From positions 124,001 through 188,000 of the forward strand of contig NZ_JADRCR010000010.1 of NCBI RefSeq assembly GCF_016649425.1: a DNA stretch of 64,000 nt, written 5' to 3'. Each line of letters starts with the position of its first letter. The stretch's first letter is position 1. A model generated the notes under the pieces. That model worked only from the letters and a program-made list of their open reading frames with translations, made no database searches and was not told the origin of the DNA. The stretch comes from Limnobaculum allomyrinae (lineage in GTDB: Bacteria > Pseudomonadota > Gammaproteobacteria > Enterobacterales > Enterobacteriaceae). The position numbers and the translations under genes were made by a program. Below, piece by piece: positions 20,143 to 28,997 of this stretch.

Positions 20143-20226
20143 AAAACCAAAACCAAAACCAAAACCAAAACCAAAACCAAAACCAAAACCAAAACCAAAA
20201 CCAAAACCAAAACCAAAACCAAAACC
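20143..20226 (+). repeat. Simple tandem repeat (AAAACC)14
   Basis: Fourteen uninterrupted copies of the hexamer AAAACC. Both strands are open through it, which produces artefactual Gln-Asn or Val-Leu repeat frames. Such a run is prone to slippage, so its length probably varies between isolates. Confidence 0.97.
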
Positions 20227-20234
20227 AAATACAT

Positions 20235-20257
20235 ATTCAGGGGCAACGCCCCTGAAT
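20235..20257. terminator. Perfect hairpin downstream of the hexamer repeat
   Basis: A 10-bp perfect stem (ATTCAGGGGC / GCCCCTGAAT) with a 3-nt loop AAC. No T-run. It could terminate transcription from dxs or mark an edge of the adjacent repeat element. Confidence 0.5.
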
Positions 20258-20272
20258 GCTAACTAATCTTTT

Positions 20273-20998
20273 GATCTTCAGGAGCACTGGAATTCAGCTG
20301 ACGAGTGAGAGAGGGTAGCACGCCAAACATGGATGTTTGGCGAGGCATGGCTTCGTCTGGAACGAATCCATGCCGGTGCGTGAGCCCGAACGAAGGAGGA
20401 AGGCAGTCGCGTAGCGACCTGAATTCGTGTGCGAAGGCGCGGAGGTGCAGGAGGCGTTCGCCTTAACGCCTCCTGCTCGGCCGCCACACAGTCATCAAGC
20501 AAGAAACGACATTATTTGCGGACGAAATTTACTCAAAACTGAATCATGAAAGGTGGTCGCGTAGCGACCTGAATTCGTGTGCGAAGGCGCGGAGGTGCAG
20601 GAGGCGTTCGCCTTAACGCCTCTTGCTCGGCCGCCACACAGTCATCGAGCAAGAAACGACATTATTTGCGGACGAAATTTACTCAAAACTGAATCATGAA
20701 AGGCAGTCGCGTAGCGACCTGAATTCGTGTGTGAAGGCGCGGAGGTGCAGGAGGCGTTCGCCTTAACGCCTCTTGCTCGGCCGCAGCACAGTCGTCAAGC
20801 AAGAAACGACATTATTTGCGGACGAAATTTACTCAAAACTGAATCATGAAAGGCAGTCGCGTAGCGACCTGGATTCGTGTGCGAAGGCGCGGAGGTGCAG
20901 GAGGCGTTCGCCTTAACGCCTCTTGCTCGGCCGCAGCACGGTAGTCTGGCTTGGCACTGCATTATTTGCGGACGAAACCTACTCAGAGTCTAATAATT
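20273..20998 (+). repeat. Structured dispersed repeat family 2, copy A, with 3' module amplified
   Basis: Begins GATCTTCA and shows a series of stems: CCAAAC / GTTTGG (20323-20340), GGCATGG / CCATGCC (20344-20374, extended by TTCGT / ACGAA), GTCGC-GTA-GCGAC, and GGAGGCGTT / AACGCCTCC. The unit ends at GCGGACGAAA. The reverse complement of 44087-44348 shows the same order of stems with changed bases. The element fills the place where pgpA normally follows thiL. Confidence 0.75.
20401..20998 (+). repeat. Four tandem copies of a 150-bp unit
   Basis: Units begin AGGCAGTCGC or AGGTGGTCGC at 20401, 20551, 20701 and 20851, each exactly 150 bp apart. Each unit holds the GTCGC/GCGAC hairpin, the GGAGGCGTT/AACGCC hairpin, ATTATTTGCGGACGAAA and a spacer ending GAATCATGAA. 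Units 1-3 are nearly identical and unit 4 diverges at its 3' end. This is a tandem amplification of the 3' half of the family 2 element. Confidence 0.95.
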
Positions 20999-21060
20999 CT
21001 TTACTCACAGTTCCAAGCCAGCACCAAAACTAAACTTCCTTTTTTGTTTCCTAAAAGATA

Positions 21061-22032
21061 TTACTCATCGAAGTGATCATACCCACTCCCCTCAAACTCC
21101 ACCGCCTGATTCCCATCCAACAACTGCAATCCACCATTGGCAGTAATCTGTCCAATACAGTTATAAGGAATACCTAAACCAGAAAGTGCGGTATCCAGAG
21201 CCCCTCGGTTATCTTCTGGTACAGTGAAGCATAGTTCGTAGTCTTCACCACCGGTCAGTGCCCAGCGAATTGCCTGTTCTCGGCTGCAGTTGTCCGTCAG
21301 CGCTGATGAAAAGACTAATCGATCGAGATGGACTCTGGCACCACAACCGCTGGCTTTCAGAATATGACCTAAATCCGGTAACAGGCCGTCAGAAATATCA
21401 ATAGCCGCCGTTGCTAACTGACGCATGCCCTGCCCCATTAAAATGCGTGGCTGGGGACGGAGATGGCGTTTTACCAGATAGTTTCGCTGTTCCTGATTTT
21501 CTACTTCCAGCTTACCCTGCAAAATAGCCAGGCCAGCTGCACTATCACCGGGCCAACCGGTCACGTAGATCCAGTGTCCTACCTTAGCGCCGCTACGGGT
21601 TAGTTGTTTATCAACAGGTACCCAACCGTTAATGGTCAACGTCAGGCTGAGTGGGCCTTTAGTGGTATCACCACCAACCAGTTGCATTCCGTAGTAGTCC
21701 AGCAATCCAAACAGGCTTTCACTAAAGCTGGCCAGCCAGGGCTCATCGACTTCAGGCAGGGTTAGTGCCAGAGAAACCCAGGCGGGATCGGCGCCCATCG
21801 CCGCCAGATCGCTTAAGTTAACCGCCAGACATTTGTAACCTAAATCAGCAGGATCGATATCAGGAAGAAAATGGATGCCGGACACCAGAGTGTCGGTACT
21901 AATAGCCAGATACTGTTTTTGTGAAGGGATAAGTAAGGCACAATCATCACCAATCCCCAACAACACGTCTTTACGGATGGTACTTTGCCGATTGAAATAG
22001 CGGGCAATAACGTCAAATTCACTGCACGACAT
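21061..22032 (-). CDS. thiL: Thiamine-monophosphate kinase ThiL
   Basis: A 323-residue ATP-dependent kinase that makes thiamine diphosphate from thiamine monophosphate. Family features include GIGDDCALL near the N-terminus, [57 protein letters not shown] and [11 protein letters not shown]. Length matches E. coli ThiL (325). It follows nusB on the same strand. In E. coli pgpA overlaps its 3' end; here the gene runs into repeat DNA instead. Confidence 0.97.
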   Translation of the reverse strand: MSCSEFDVIARYFNRQSTIRKDVLLGIGDDCALLIPSQKQYLAISTDTLVSGIHFLPDIDPADLGYKCLAVNLSDLAAMGADPAWVSLALTLPEVDEPWLASFSESLFGLLDYYGMQLVGGDTTKGPLSLTLTINGWVPVDKQLTRSGAKVGHWIYVTGWPGDSAAGLAILQGKLEVENQEQRNYLVKRHLRPQPRILMGQGMRQLATAAIDISDGLLPDLGHILKASGCGARVHLDRLVFSSALTDNCSREQAIRWALTGGEDYELCFTVPEDNRGALDTALSGLGIPYNCIGQITANGGLQLLDGNQAVEFEGSGYDHFDE

Positions 22033-22060
22033 AATAGCGGTACTCCAGTCGAACTTAACA

Positions 22061-22085
22061 ATAAGGCCGGCATTGCCGGCCTTAT
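22061..22085 (-). terminator. Perfect hairpin between nusB and thiL
   Basis: An 11-bp perfect stem (ATAAGGCCGGC / GCCGGCCTTAT) with a 3-nt loop in the 84-bp nusB-thiL gap. On the minus strand only a weak T-rich tail follows, so it may act as a partial terminator within the operon. Confidence 0.6.
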
Positions 22086-22116
22086 CAGAACTCTTAATGG
22101 TGAATCAGGATAAGAC

Positions 22117-22542
22117 TCATTGCTTGGCGTTACGTACGCGCAAACGAGGAACGACTTTATCCAGCACGCCATTAACAAATTTATGGCTGTCATCAGCACC
22201 AAAGATTTTGGCTAACTCAATAGCCTCATTGATAACGACTTTATAAGGGATATCTTCACGTTTGCTCAGTTCGTAAACAGCAACGCGTAAAATAGCTCTC
22301 TCAATTTGGCCCAGCTCATCCAGAGTACGGGACAGATAAGGTGCCATCAATTTATCCAGTTCACCCGCATGGGTGGCCGCGCCGGAAAACAGCTCACGGA
22401 AGTAAGTTAAATCGACATCTTTAACATCCTGTTCCGTCAGAAATTGTAATTCAACATCGGCAATATCATTTTTGGATAATTGCCAGGAGTATAACGCCTG
22501 AACGGCGCACTCGCGGGCGCGGCGACGAGCTGCAGGTTTCAC
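22117..22542 (-). CDS. nusB: Transcription antitermination factor NusB
   Basis: A 141-residue all-helical protein that binds boxA RNA with NusE (S10) in rRNA antitermination. It has the typical N-terminus [18 protein letters not shown] and C-terminal [28 protein letters not shown]. Length matches E. coli NusB (139). It lies between ribH and thiL in the conserved order. Confidence 0.97.
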   Translation of the reverse strand: MKPAARRRARECAVQALYSWQLSKNDIADVELQFLTEQDVKDVDLTYFRELFSGAATHAGELDKLMAPYLSRTLDELGQIERAILRVAVYELSKREDIPYKVVINEAIELAKIFGADDSHKFVNGVLDKVVPRLRVRNAKQ

Positions 22543-22601
22543 AGGGTTTCCCTCAAATCTTAGTCAGACAATCAATGTTTACAGCTGGGTGTAACCCATG
22601 C

Positions 22602-23072
22602 TTACGCTTTGATTGCCTTAATTACATTAATCATTTCCAGTGCGGTCATGGCCGCTTCGGCACCTTTGTTACCGGCTTTGGTTCCGGCACGTTCGATAGC
22701 CTGTTCAATATTTTCTGTTGTCAGTACACCGAAAGAAACCGGAATTTGGCTTTCCATGGCAACGCTGGATAAACCAGAGCTACATTCACCAGCAACATAC
22801 TCAAAGTGTGCAGTACCACCGCGAATAACAGTACCTAATGCAATAACCGCATCATAACGACCGGTATCAGCCAGAGTGCGAACAGCTAAAGGCAATTCAT
22901 AAGCACCCGGTACCCAAACTACAGTGATATTTGAATCAGAAACCTGACCAATACGTTTTAATGCATCAATAGCCCCTTCCAGCAGACTATCGTTAATAAA
23001 ATTGTTAAAACGAGCAATAGCAATGGCAACACGGGCTTGTGGTGCTGCAACAATACCTTCGATAACGTTCAT
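22602..23072 (-). CDS. ribH: 6,7-dimethyl-8-ribityllumazine synthase RibH (RibE in E. coli)
   Basis: A 156-residue subunit of the icosahedral lumazine synthase, the penultimate step of riboflavin synthesis. It has [41 protein letters not shown] (with the catalytic His) and [17 protein letters not shown]. It lies between ribD and nusB, and is named ribE in E. coli nomenclature. Confidence 0.97.
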   Translation of the reverse strand: MNVIEGIVAAPQARVAIAIARFNNFINDSLLEGAIDALKRIGQVSDSNITVVWVPGAYELPLAVRTLADTGRYDAVIALGTVIRGGTAHFEYVAGECSSGLSSVAMESQIPVSFGVLTTENIEQAIERAGTKAGNKGAEAAMTALEMINVIKAIKA

Positions 23073-23182
23073 AAAAGTATATCCTTGGTTTCTTGATTCA
23101 ATAACCCGACAAGGGGGCGGATTCTATCATATTCTTTCAGTTGTGGCGCTGCGGATTTGCTATCTGCGCACAATTACTGCAA

Positions 23183-24292
23183 CTAACTGCGAGGCACAAG
23201 GCGTAAACGTAAGTCCTCACCGACCTGCTGTACATGCTGTAATTTAAACTCAGGAGCCTGGGCCAGTTGGCTGAGACCGGGAAGTTTACATAATCCACGG
23301 GCATCATCTCCCAGCAGTTTAGGTGCCAGATACAATACCAGCTCATCCACTATACCCGCCTGTAATAAAGCGCCGGCAATGGTTGGCCCTGCTTCAGTCC
23401 AGACTGTATTTATCTGGCGACGTCCCAGTTGCATCATCAGCACAACCAGATCGATTCCTCCCTGATAAGCCGGAACAATAAGCTGCTCAACGTTATCAGG
23501 CCAGACTTCATCACCTTTGTGGGTACGCACTAACCAGATATCACCGGGTAGTGAAAATAGTTTAAGATCCGGCGTTAAACGATTCTGGCTGTCCAGAATC
23601 ACTCTGACAGGCTGGCGTAATGAGTTTTTAGGATAAATATCGTGCGTTTGGCTGTCCAGTTCTTCCCAACGCACGTTTAATGATGGGTTATCTGCCAGCA
23701 CTGTAGCACTGGTGCTTAAAATAGCTGAACTCTGTGCTCTGAACTGTTGAACATCGCGACGGGAATCTACCGAGGTGATCCACTGACTTTCACCTGAAGC
23801 CATGGCCGTTTTGCCATCCAGCGACGCCGCCAGCTTAAGCTGAAGATAAGGAAAACCGGTGCGCATGCGTTTAAAGAAACCTCGATTAACCGCTTCGGCT
23901 TCCGCCATCATCACGCCATGTTCAACTTCAATTCCTGCCTGCTGTAGGCGATACAGACCACGACCAGCCACTTCAGGATTAGGATCTTGCATCGCAGCAA
24001 CCACACGCTTAACCCCGGCATTAATTAGCGCATCAGCACAAGGCGGGGTGCGTCCGTGATGGCTGCAAGGCTCCAGCGTAACATAGGCCGTCGCTCCCCG
24101 CGCTTTTTCTCCTGCCATGCTTAACGCATGAACTTCAGCATGCGGTTCGCCTGCTCTGTGATGGTATCCCTCACCAACGATTTCTCCATCGCGCACTAGC
24201 ACACAGCCAACATTAGGATTAGGCGTGGTGGTAAAACGCCCTTGCCAGGCCAGCTCAAGCGCTCGTGACATATACTTTGCGTCATTCTGCAT
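23183..24292 (-). CDS. ribD: Bifunctional riboflavin deaminase/reductase RibD
   Basis: A 369-residue enzyme for the second and third steps of riboflavin synthesis. The N-terminal deaminase has the zinc motif HAEVHAL and PCSHHGRTPPC. The C-terminal reductase has LKLAASLDGKTAMASGESQWIT and EAGPTIAGALL. Homology to E. coli RibD begins at MQNDAKYMSRALELAWQGRF, so the start is ATG 24292; upstream codons to 24385 overlap nrdR. It lies seven bases after nrdR. Confidence 0.96.
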   Translation of the reverse strand: MQNDAKYMSRALELAWQGRFTTTPNPNVGCVLVRDGEIVGEGYHHRAGEPHAEVHALSMAGEKARGATAYVTLEPCSHHGRTPPCADALINAGVKRVVAAMQDPNPEVAGRGLYRLQQAGIEVEHGVMMAEAEAVNRGFFKRMRTGFPYLQLKLAASLDGKTAMASGESQWITSVDSRRDVQQFRAQSSAILSTSATVLADNPSLNVRWEELDSQTHDIYPKNSLRQPVRVILDSQNRLTPDLKLFSLPGDIWLVRTHKGDEVWPDNVEQLIVPAYQGGIDLVVLMMQLGRRQINTVWTEAGPTIAGALLQAGIVDELVLYLAPKLLGDDARGLCKLPGLSQLAQAPEFKLQHVQQVGEDLRLRLVPRS

Positions 24293-24299
24293 AGGGCAA

Positions 24300-24749
24300 T
24301 CAGTCCTGTAGCTTGGCGATTTCTTCACCAAATTCTCGAATATCTTCAAAACTACGGTAAACCGAAGCAAAACGAATATAGGCAACCTTATCTAATTTTT
24401 TCAAAGCATCCATTACCAGGTTGCCCACCAGGGATGCCAGAACTTCGCGTTCACCGGTAGCTCGTAATTGAGATTTAATATGGCTGATGGCCATCTCAAT
24501 ATCATCGGAATTAACCGGTCGTTTCTCCAACGCCTTTAACATACCCCGACGTAATTTCTCTTCATCAAAGGGCTCGCGAATTTCATTGCTTTTAATCACT
24601 CGTGGCATTACCAGTTCTGCCACTTCAAACGTAGTAAAGCGCTCATGGCAAACTAAACATTGGCGGCGGCGGCGTACCTGAGAGCCATCACCGACCAGAC
24701 GTGAATCAATGACTTTGGTATCAACGGCGGCACAAAAAGGGCAATGCAT
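24300..24749 (-). CDS. nrdR: Transcriptional repressor NrdR
   Basis: A 149-residue zinc-ribbon and ATP-cone repressor of ribonucleotide reductase operons. The zinc ribbon is MHCPFC at the start with CLVC near residue 34, followed by RFTTFE. The ATP-cone spans about residues 45-140. It is the first gene of nrdR-ribD-ribH-nusB-thiL. Confidence 0.97.
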   Translation of the reverse strand: MHCPFCAAVDTKVIDSRLVGDGSQVRRRRQCLVCHERFTTFEVAELVMPRVIKSNEIREPFDEEKLRRGMLKALEKRPVNSDDIEMAISHIKSQLRATGEREVLASLVGNLVMDALKKLDKVAYIRFASVYRSFEDIREFGEEIAKLQD

Positions 24750-24923
24750 AACATCTCCTGAAAATATTTCCGGGGAAAAGCATACTCATATATTGATCTA
24801 CCATTTTAAACGCCCCAGCTAAATAGTGATATAGCTAAGGCCCAGAAAGCAGATAATTAATGATAATCAATACCGGTTGAATATATCAGTAATCTTAATT
24901 TAAAGAAGTGGATTGCCAAATAT

Positions 24924-25799
24924 TCAGGCTTTCACCATTTTATCTTCAATAACGACCCAGCGCTTATGGATCCATAATGACAGCAACATAATGGCCCCTC
25001 CCGCCAGGGTTTTTCCCCATTCAGGCTCTTCCTGCCAGATAAGAAAATTCACCATTAAACCAACCGGTATCATGGCATTATTCATAATTGCCAGCGTGCC
25101 GGCATCCACTTTTCCGGCACCATAATTCCACATAAAGTATCCCATGCCAGAAGCACCTAATCCCAGCCAGACCAATATTCCCCACTGTACAGAAGTGGTT
25201 GGCAATTGTTCTACATTACCCAACAATAGCCATGCCACTATGGCTACACATAACGCCCCCAAATAAAACAATGCGCTACTCTGCCGTGAAGGCATTGGAT
25301 AAAGCTCCATCGCACGCTTATAGCCAACCTGCCCTAATGCAAAGAAAAAGTTAGCAGTCTGGATGATTAACATACCAAACCAGAAATTCTCTCTTGGATG
25401 ACTGAAATTAATTACGCCTGCGCCCAACACGGCTAATAAAGCGCTAAACAGGTAACCCCAACGCAGCGATTGTCCCTTCAGTAAATCGTAAATCAGTGTG
25501 ACGTAAATTGGCATGGTAATGCCAAACAACAACACTTCCGGCACAGTTAAATAGAGAAATGACTGATAGTAGAACAGATACATAATTCCCAGTTGACACG
25601 CACCTGCTGCCATAAAAGCAATACAGGCTTTAAAACTTATGCCACTAAAACGCATAAACGGTACAAACAATAGCGTCGCTAAACCAACCCGCATCAGAAT
25701 AGAGAACCAGGGATCAACCTGCCCCGCCAGATAAACGCCAATCAGACTAAATGAGAACGACCAGATAACAGTAGTAATAATTAAAAATGGCATGACCAC
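24924..25799 (-). CDS. EamA/DMT family transporter (YtfF-like)
   Basis: A 291-residue integral membrane protein with about ten hydrophobic segments and two EamA repeats, as in the drug/metabolite transporter superfamily. It resembles carboxylate/amino acid/amine transporters of the family. The substrate cannot be read from the sequence. It lies 19 bases after bioA on the same strand, so it may be co-transcribed with bioA, but no role in biotin transport is shown. Confidence 0.8.
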   Translation of the reverse strand: MVMPFLIITTVIWSFSFSLIGVYLAGQVDPWFSILMRVGLATLLFVPFMRFSGISFKACIAFMAAGACQLGIMYLFYYQSFLYLTVPEVLLFGITMPIYVTLIYDLLKGQSLRWGYLFSALLAVLGAGVINFSHPRENFWFGMLIIQTANFFFALGQVGYKRAMELYPMPSRQSSALFYLGALCVAIVAWLLLGNVEQLPTTSVQWGILVWLGLGASGMGYFMWNYGAGKVDAGTLAIMNNAMIPVGLMVNFLIWQEEPEWGKTLAGGAIMLLSLWIHKRWVVIEDKMVKA

Positions 25800-25817
25800 T
25801 CCGGAGTGAATAGCAAA

Positions 25818-27104
25818 TTAACCAAAAAGAATGTCAGGCCGGGATACCGCGTGACGGATAGCCTCGATGAGCAACGATAGCTGTTCAGGTTGAATAATAT
25901 AGGGCGGCATTAAGTAGATTAGTTTGCCAAACGGCCGAATCCATACCCCCTGAGCCACAAAGAATTTTTGCAGACTGGCCATATCGACAGGTTTAGTCAC
26001 TTCAACGACACCAATCGCCCCCAGTACTCTCACCTGCTGTACATAAGGTGAATCTTCCAGCGGACGTAATCCTTGTTCCAGTACATCAGCAATTTGAGAC
26101 ACCTGAGATTGCCAGTGATTTTCAGCCAGCAGATCTAAACTGGCACAGGCAACCGCACAGGCCAGAGGGTTAGCCATAAATGTAGGGCCATGCATAAAGC
26201 ATCCAGCCTCTCCCTGACTGATTACTTCAGCCACATTACGCGTCGTCATCACCGCAGAGAGCGTCATATAGCCTCCGGTTAGCGCCTTTCCTACACATTG
26301 AATATCCGGTGAAATACCTGCATGCTGACAGGCAAACAGTTTGCCGGTACGACCAAAGCCCGTCGCAATTTCATCAGTAATCATCAGAATCTGGTATTTA
26401 TCACAGAGCTGGCGTATACGTTTGAGATACTCAGGATGATAAAAACGCATTCCTCCGGCACCCTGTACAATAGGTTCCAGAATAACGGCGGCAATATCTT
26501 GTTGATGCTGTTCCATCAAACGGGAAAAAGAGTCCATCGCCCCTTCCTGCCATTCGCCAGAAAAAGGAATATCCACCCCGTCGGCAAACAGATTTTGCGG
26601 TAAAAAACCCTGGTACAGGCTATGCATCGAATTGTGTGGATCGCACACCGACATAGCCCCAAATGTGTCTCCATGATAACCGTGACGCAAAGCCAGAAAC
26701 TGATGTCGCTGTTCTCCCTTACTCTGCCAGTATTGCAGTGCCATTTTCATCGCAACTTCAACGGCAACTGAGCCGGAGTCTGCCAGAAAAACCGTTTCCA
26801 ACTCTGGTTCAGTTATTTCAATCAAACGGCGGCACAATTCGATAGCTGGCTGATGAGTAATACCACCAAACATCACATGTGCCATTTTGACTAACTGTTG
26901 GCTGACTGCCTGATTCAATATGGGGTGGTTATAACCATGAATTGCGGCCCACCAGGATGACATACCATCAACTAACTCAGAACCATCCTGCAAAAAGAGT
27001 GAAGCACCCTGAGCAGAACTCACCGGATAACAGGGCAATGGCTGAATCATCGAAGTATAGGGATGCCAGATATGGCGCTGGTCAAATTGGATATCTGAAA
27101 ACAT
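25818..27104 (-). CDS. bioA: Adenosylmethionine-8-amino-7-oxononanoate transaminase BioA
   Basis: A 428-residue PLP aminotransferase that converts KAPA to DAPA, using S-adenosylmethionine as amino donor. It has FDQRHIWHPYTSM, SWWAAIHGYNHP, ADSGSVAVEVAMKMALQYW, HGYHGDTFGAMSVCDP and GKALTGGYMTLSA, which holds the PLP-binding Lys. The start is ATG 27104, where homology to E. coli BioA begins; codons upstream to 27167 lie in the operator region. It is divergent from bioB. Confidence 0.97.
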   Translation of the reverse strand: MFSDIQFDQRHIWHPYTSMIQPLPCYPVSSAQGASLFLQDGSELVDGMSSWWAAIHGYNHPILNQAVSQQLVKMAHVMFGGITHQPAIELCRRLIEITEPELETVFLADSGSVAVEVAMKMALQYWQSKGEQRHQFLALRHGYHGDTFGAMSVCDPHNSMHSLYQGFLPQNLFADGVDIPFSGEWQEGAMDSFSRLMEQHQQDIAAVILEPIVQGAGGMRFYHPEYLKRIRQLCDKYQILMITDEIATGFGRTGKLFACQHAGISPDIQCVGKALTGGYMTLSAVMTTRNVAEVISQGEAGCFMHGPTFMANPLACAVACASLDLLAENHWQSQVSQIADVLEQGLRPLEDSPYVQQVRVLGAIGVVEVTKPVDMASLQKFFVAQGVWIRPFGKLIYLMPPYIIQPEQLSLLIEAIRHAVSRPDILFG

Positions 27105-27115
27105 AAAAAACAACC

Positions 27116-27145
27116 GTAAACTAAATTGACATAAAATTAGTTTAC
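27116..27145. promoter_or_regulatory. BirA-type biotin operator between bioA and bioB
   Basis: A palindrome GTAAACTAA (27116-27124) - 12 nt - TTAGTTTAC (27137-27145) in the 85-bp divergent intergenic region. It has the size and sequence class of the enterobacterial bioO site (TTGTAAAC with its inverted copy), so biotinyl-AMP-bound BirA should repress both directions. Confidence 0.85.
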
Positions 27146-27189
27146 AATTAAAGTTTTTCAAAACCAACAGATTATTGATCGGACTACCT

Positions 27190-28227
27190 ATGAATCAGAC
27201 TGAACGCTGGAGCGCAGCACAAACCCAAGCCCTTTTTGATACGCCACTGCTTGAGTTACTTTTCACCGCACAACAGGTACACCGTAAACACTTCGATCCC
27301 CGACAAATTCAGGTCAGCACCTTGTTATCCATTAAAACCGGTAACTGCCCTGAAGACTGTAAATACTGTCCGCAAAGCGCACGTTATAAAACAGGCCTGA
27401 CTTCAGAAGCATTAATGGCGGTAGAACAGGTGCTGGAATCTGCACGTCAGGCAAAGGCCGCCGGTTCAGGACGCTTTTGTATGGGAGCCGCATGGAAAAA
27501 CCCTCATGAACGCGACCTGCCCTATCTGGAACAGATGATCCGTGGTGTAAAAGAGCTGGGAATGGAAAGTTGTATGACGTTAGGTTCACTTACGCCTTCT
27601 CAGGCAGAGAGGCTAAAGCAAGCCGGACTGGATTATTACAACCACAATCTGGACACCTCACCAGAATTCTATGACCAGATTATTACCACTCGTAGCTATC
27701 AGGAACGGCTAAATACGCTGGATTATGTGCGTCAGGCGGGTATTAAAGTCTGCTCTGGTGGCATTCTCGGGCTGGGGGAATCGGTCACCGATCGCGCTGG
27801 CTTATTACGTCAGTTAGCCAATATGCCTGAACCGCCGGAGAGTGTGCCGATTAACATGCTGGTTAAAGTCGCGGGCACGCCGTTAGATAACCTCCCTGAT
27901 ATCGATCCTTTCGAGTTTATTCGCACTATCGCTATAGCGCGTATTATGATGCCACGCTCTTACGTCCGTCTGTCCGCCGGCCGCGAACAGATGAATGAGC
28001 AAACTCAGGCGATGTGCTTTATGGCAGGCGCTAACGCCATTTTCTATGGCTGTAAATTACTCACTACCCCGAATCCTGAACAGAACAGCGACCTGAAGCT
28101 CTTTCGCAAGCTGGGACTCAATCCTGAAAATCAGCAAATAGAACAAACCCACACCGAGCAATTGGTAAAAATCGCTAAACAGCTAAATGAACCAGACACC
28201 GAGTATTATTACAATGCAGCCTTATAA
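27190..28227 (+). CDS. bioB: Biotin synthase BioB
   Basis: A 345-residue radical-SAM enzyme that inserts sulfur into dethiobiotin. The radical-SAM cluster Cys residues are in CPEDCKYC, with further family motifs [25 protein letters not shown] and [14 protein letters not shown] 27190 is chosen because homology starts there; an in-frame TTG at 27175 would add five residues. bioD follows 16 bases after the stop, so bioF and bioC, normally between them in E. coli, are missing from this operon. Confidence 0.97.
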   Translation: MNQTERWSAAQTQALFDTPLLELLFTAQQVHRKHFDPRQIQVSTLLSIKTGNCPEDCKYCPQSARYKTGLTSEALMAVEQVLESARQAKAAGSGRFCMGAAWKNPHERDLPYLEQMIRGVKELGMESCMTLGSLTPSQAERLKQAGLDYYNHNLDTSPEFYDQIITTRSYQERLNTLDYVRQAGIKVCSGGILGLGESVTDRAGLLRQLANMPEPPESVPINMLVKVAGTPLDNLPDIDPFEFIRTIAIARIMMPRSYVRLSAGREQMNEQTQAMCFMAGANAIFYGCKLLTTPNPEQNSDLKLFRKLGLNPENQQIEQTHTEQLVKIAKQLNEPDTEYYYNAAL

Positions 28228-28243
28228 TGTCGGAGAGAATGTT

Positions 28244-28930
28244 ATGCACCATACCTGGTTTATCACCGGCACCGATACTGATGCAGGAAAAACGGTCGCC
28301 AGCAGAGCGCTGTTACAGTCATTTTCAGCCCGTCATTATCAGGTTGCAGGTTACAAGCCTGTAGCCTCTGGTAGCCAGCTAACCGAAGATGGATTACGCA
28401 ATCAAGATGCCCTGATTTTACAACAATATTCATCCGGAAAATTAGACTACCATCAGGTCAATCCGGTGACTTTCCTTCATCCAACGTCACCCCATATCGC
28501 CAGCCGCTTAGCATCACAGCCGATACAGCCATCACTAATGTCATCCGGATTAGCCAGCTTACAGCAAAAAAGTGAGGTGGTGATTGTTGAAGGAGCCGGG
28601 GGATGGTTTACACCTGTTGATGAACAATATTCGCTGTCTGATTGGGTTATCGCCGAACAGTTACCGGTAGTGATGGTGGTGGGGATCAAGCTGGGCTGTA
28701 TCAATCATGCTTTATTGACTCAACAGGCACTGCTGAATGCCGGGGTACATTTTAGTGGTTGGATAGCTAATAGCGTGCAGCCAGACTATCTTCACTATGA
28801 TGATTATATGAGTACCCTGAAAAAACGGATCATCACCCCATTGTTGGGTGAAATCCCTTATTTGCCGAACCTTTCATCACTCTCGTCATTAGGGCAATAC
28901 GTCGACAGCTCGCTGCTGCTGCCTGAATAA
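28244..28930 (+). CDS. bioD: Dethiobiotin synthetase BioD
   Basis: A 228-residue ATP-dependent carboxylase that closes the ureido ring of dethiobiotin. The P-loop is GTDTDAGKT near the N-terminus, with AGYKPVASGS and VEGAGGWFTPV. ATG 28244 is preceded by GGAGAG with good spacing, whereas the longer frame from 28187 overlaps bioB. It is followed by a strong bidirectional terminator. Confidence 0.96.
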   Translation: MHHTWFITGTDTDAGKTVASRALLQSFSARHYQVAGYKPVASGSQLTEDGLRNQDALILQQYSSGKLDYHQVNPVTFLHPTSPHIASRLASQPIQPSLMSSGLASLQQKSEVVIVEGAGGWFTPVDEQYSLSDWVIAEQLPVVMVVGIKLGCINHALLTQQALLNAGVHFSGWIANSVQPDYLHYDDYMSTLKKRIITPLLGEIPYLPNLSSLSSLGQYVDSSLLLPE

Positions 28931-28944
28931 AAATTCAAAGCAAT

Positions 28945-28976
28945 AAAAAACCCTCATATCACTATGAGGGTTTTTT
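28945..28976. terminator. Bidirectional terminator between bioD and secF
   Basis: An A6 run, 8-bp stem CCCTCATA / TATGAGGG with loop TCAC, then T6. It functions by design on both strands between the convergent bioD and secF genes. Confidence 0.93.
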
Positions 28977-28997
28977 CTGTTCAATAATCGTTACCGA

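Noticed and set aside
19920-20255. Open frames with long Gln-Asn (plus) or Val-Leu (minus) repeats
   Set aside because: They are produced by the AAAACC hexamer array, have no ribosome site, and share no sequence with any gene; the region aligns with a non-coding element at 13 kb.
20290-20320. A hammerhead-like core (CTGACGA) in family 2
   Set aside because: The matching GAAA strand and three-stem layout could not be found, and a seven-base match is expected by chance.
20278-21000. A CRISPR array
   Set aside because: The repeat period is 150 bp with no unique spacers and no cas genes; the units are near-identical throughout.
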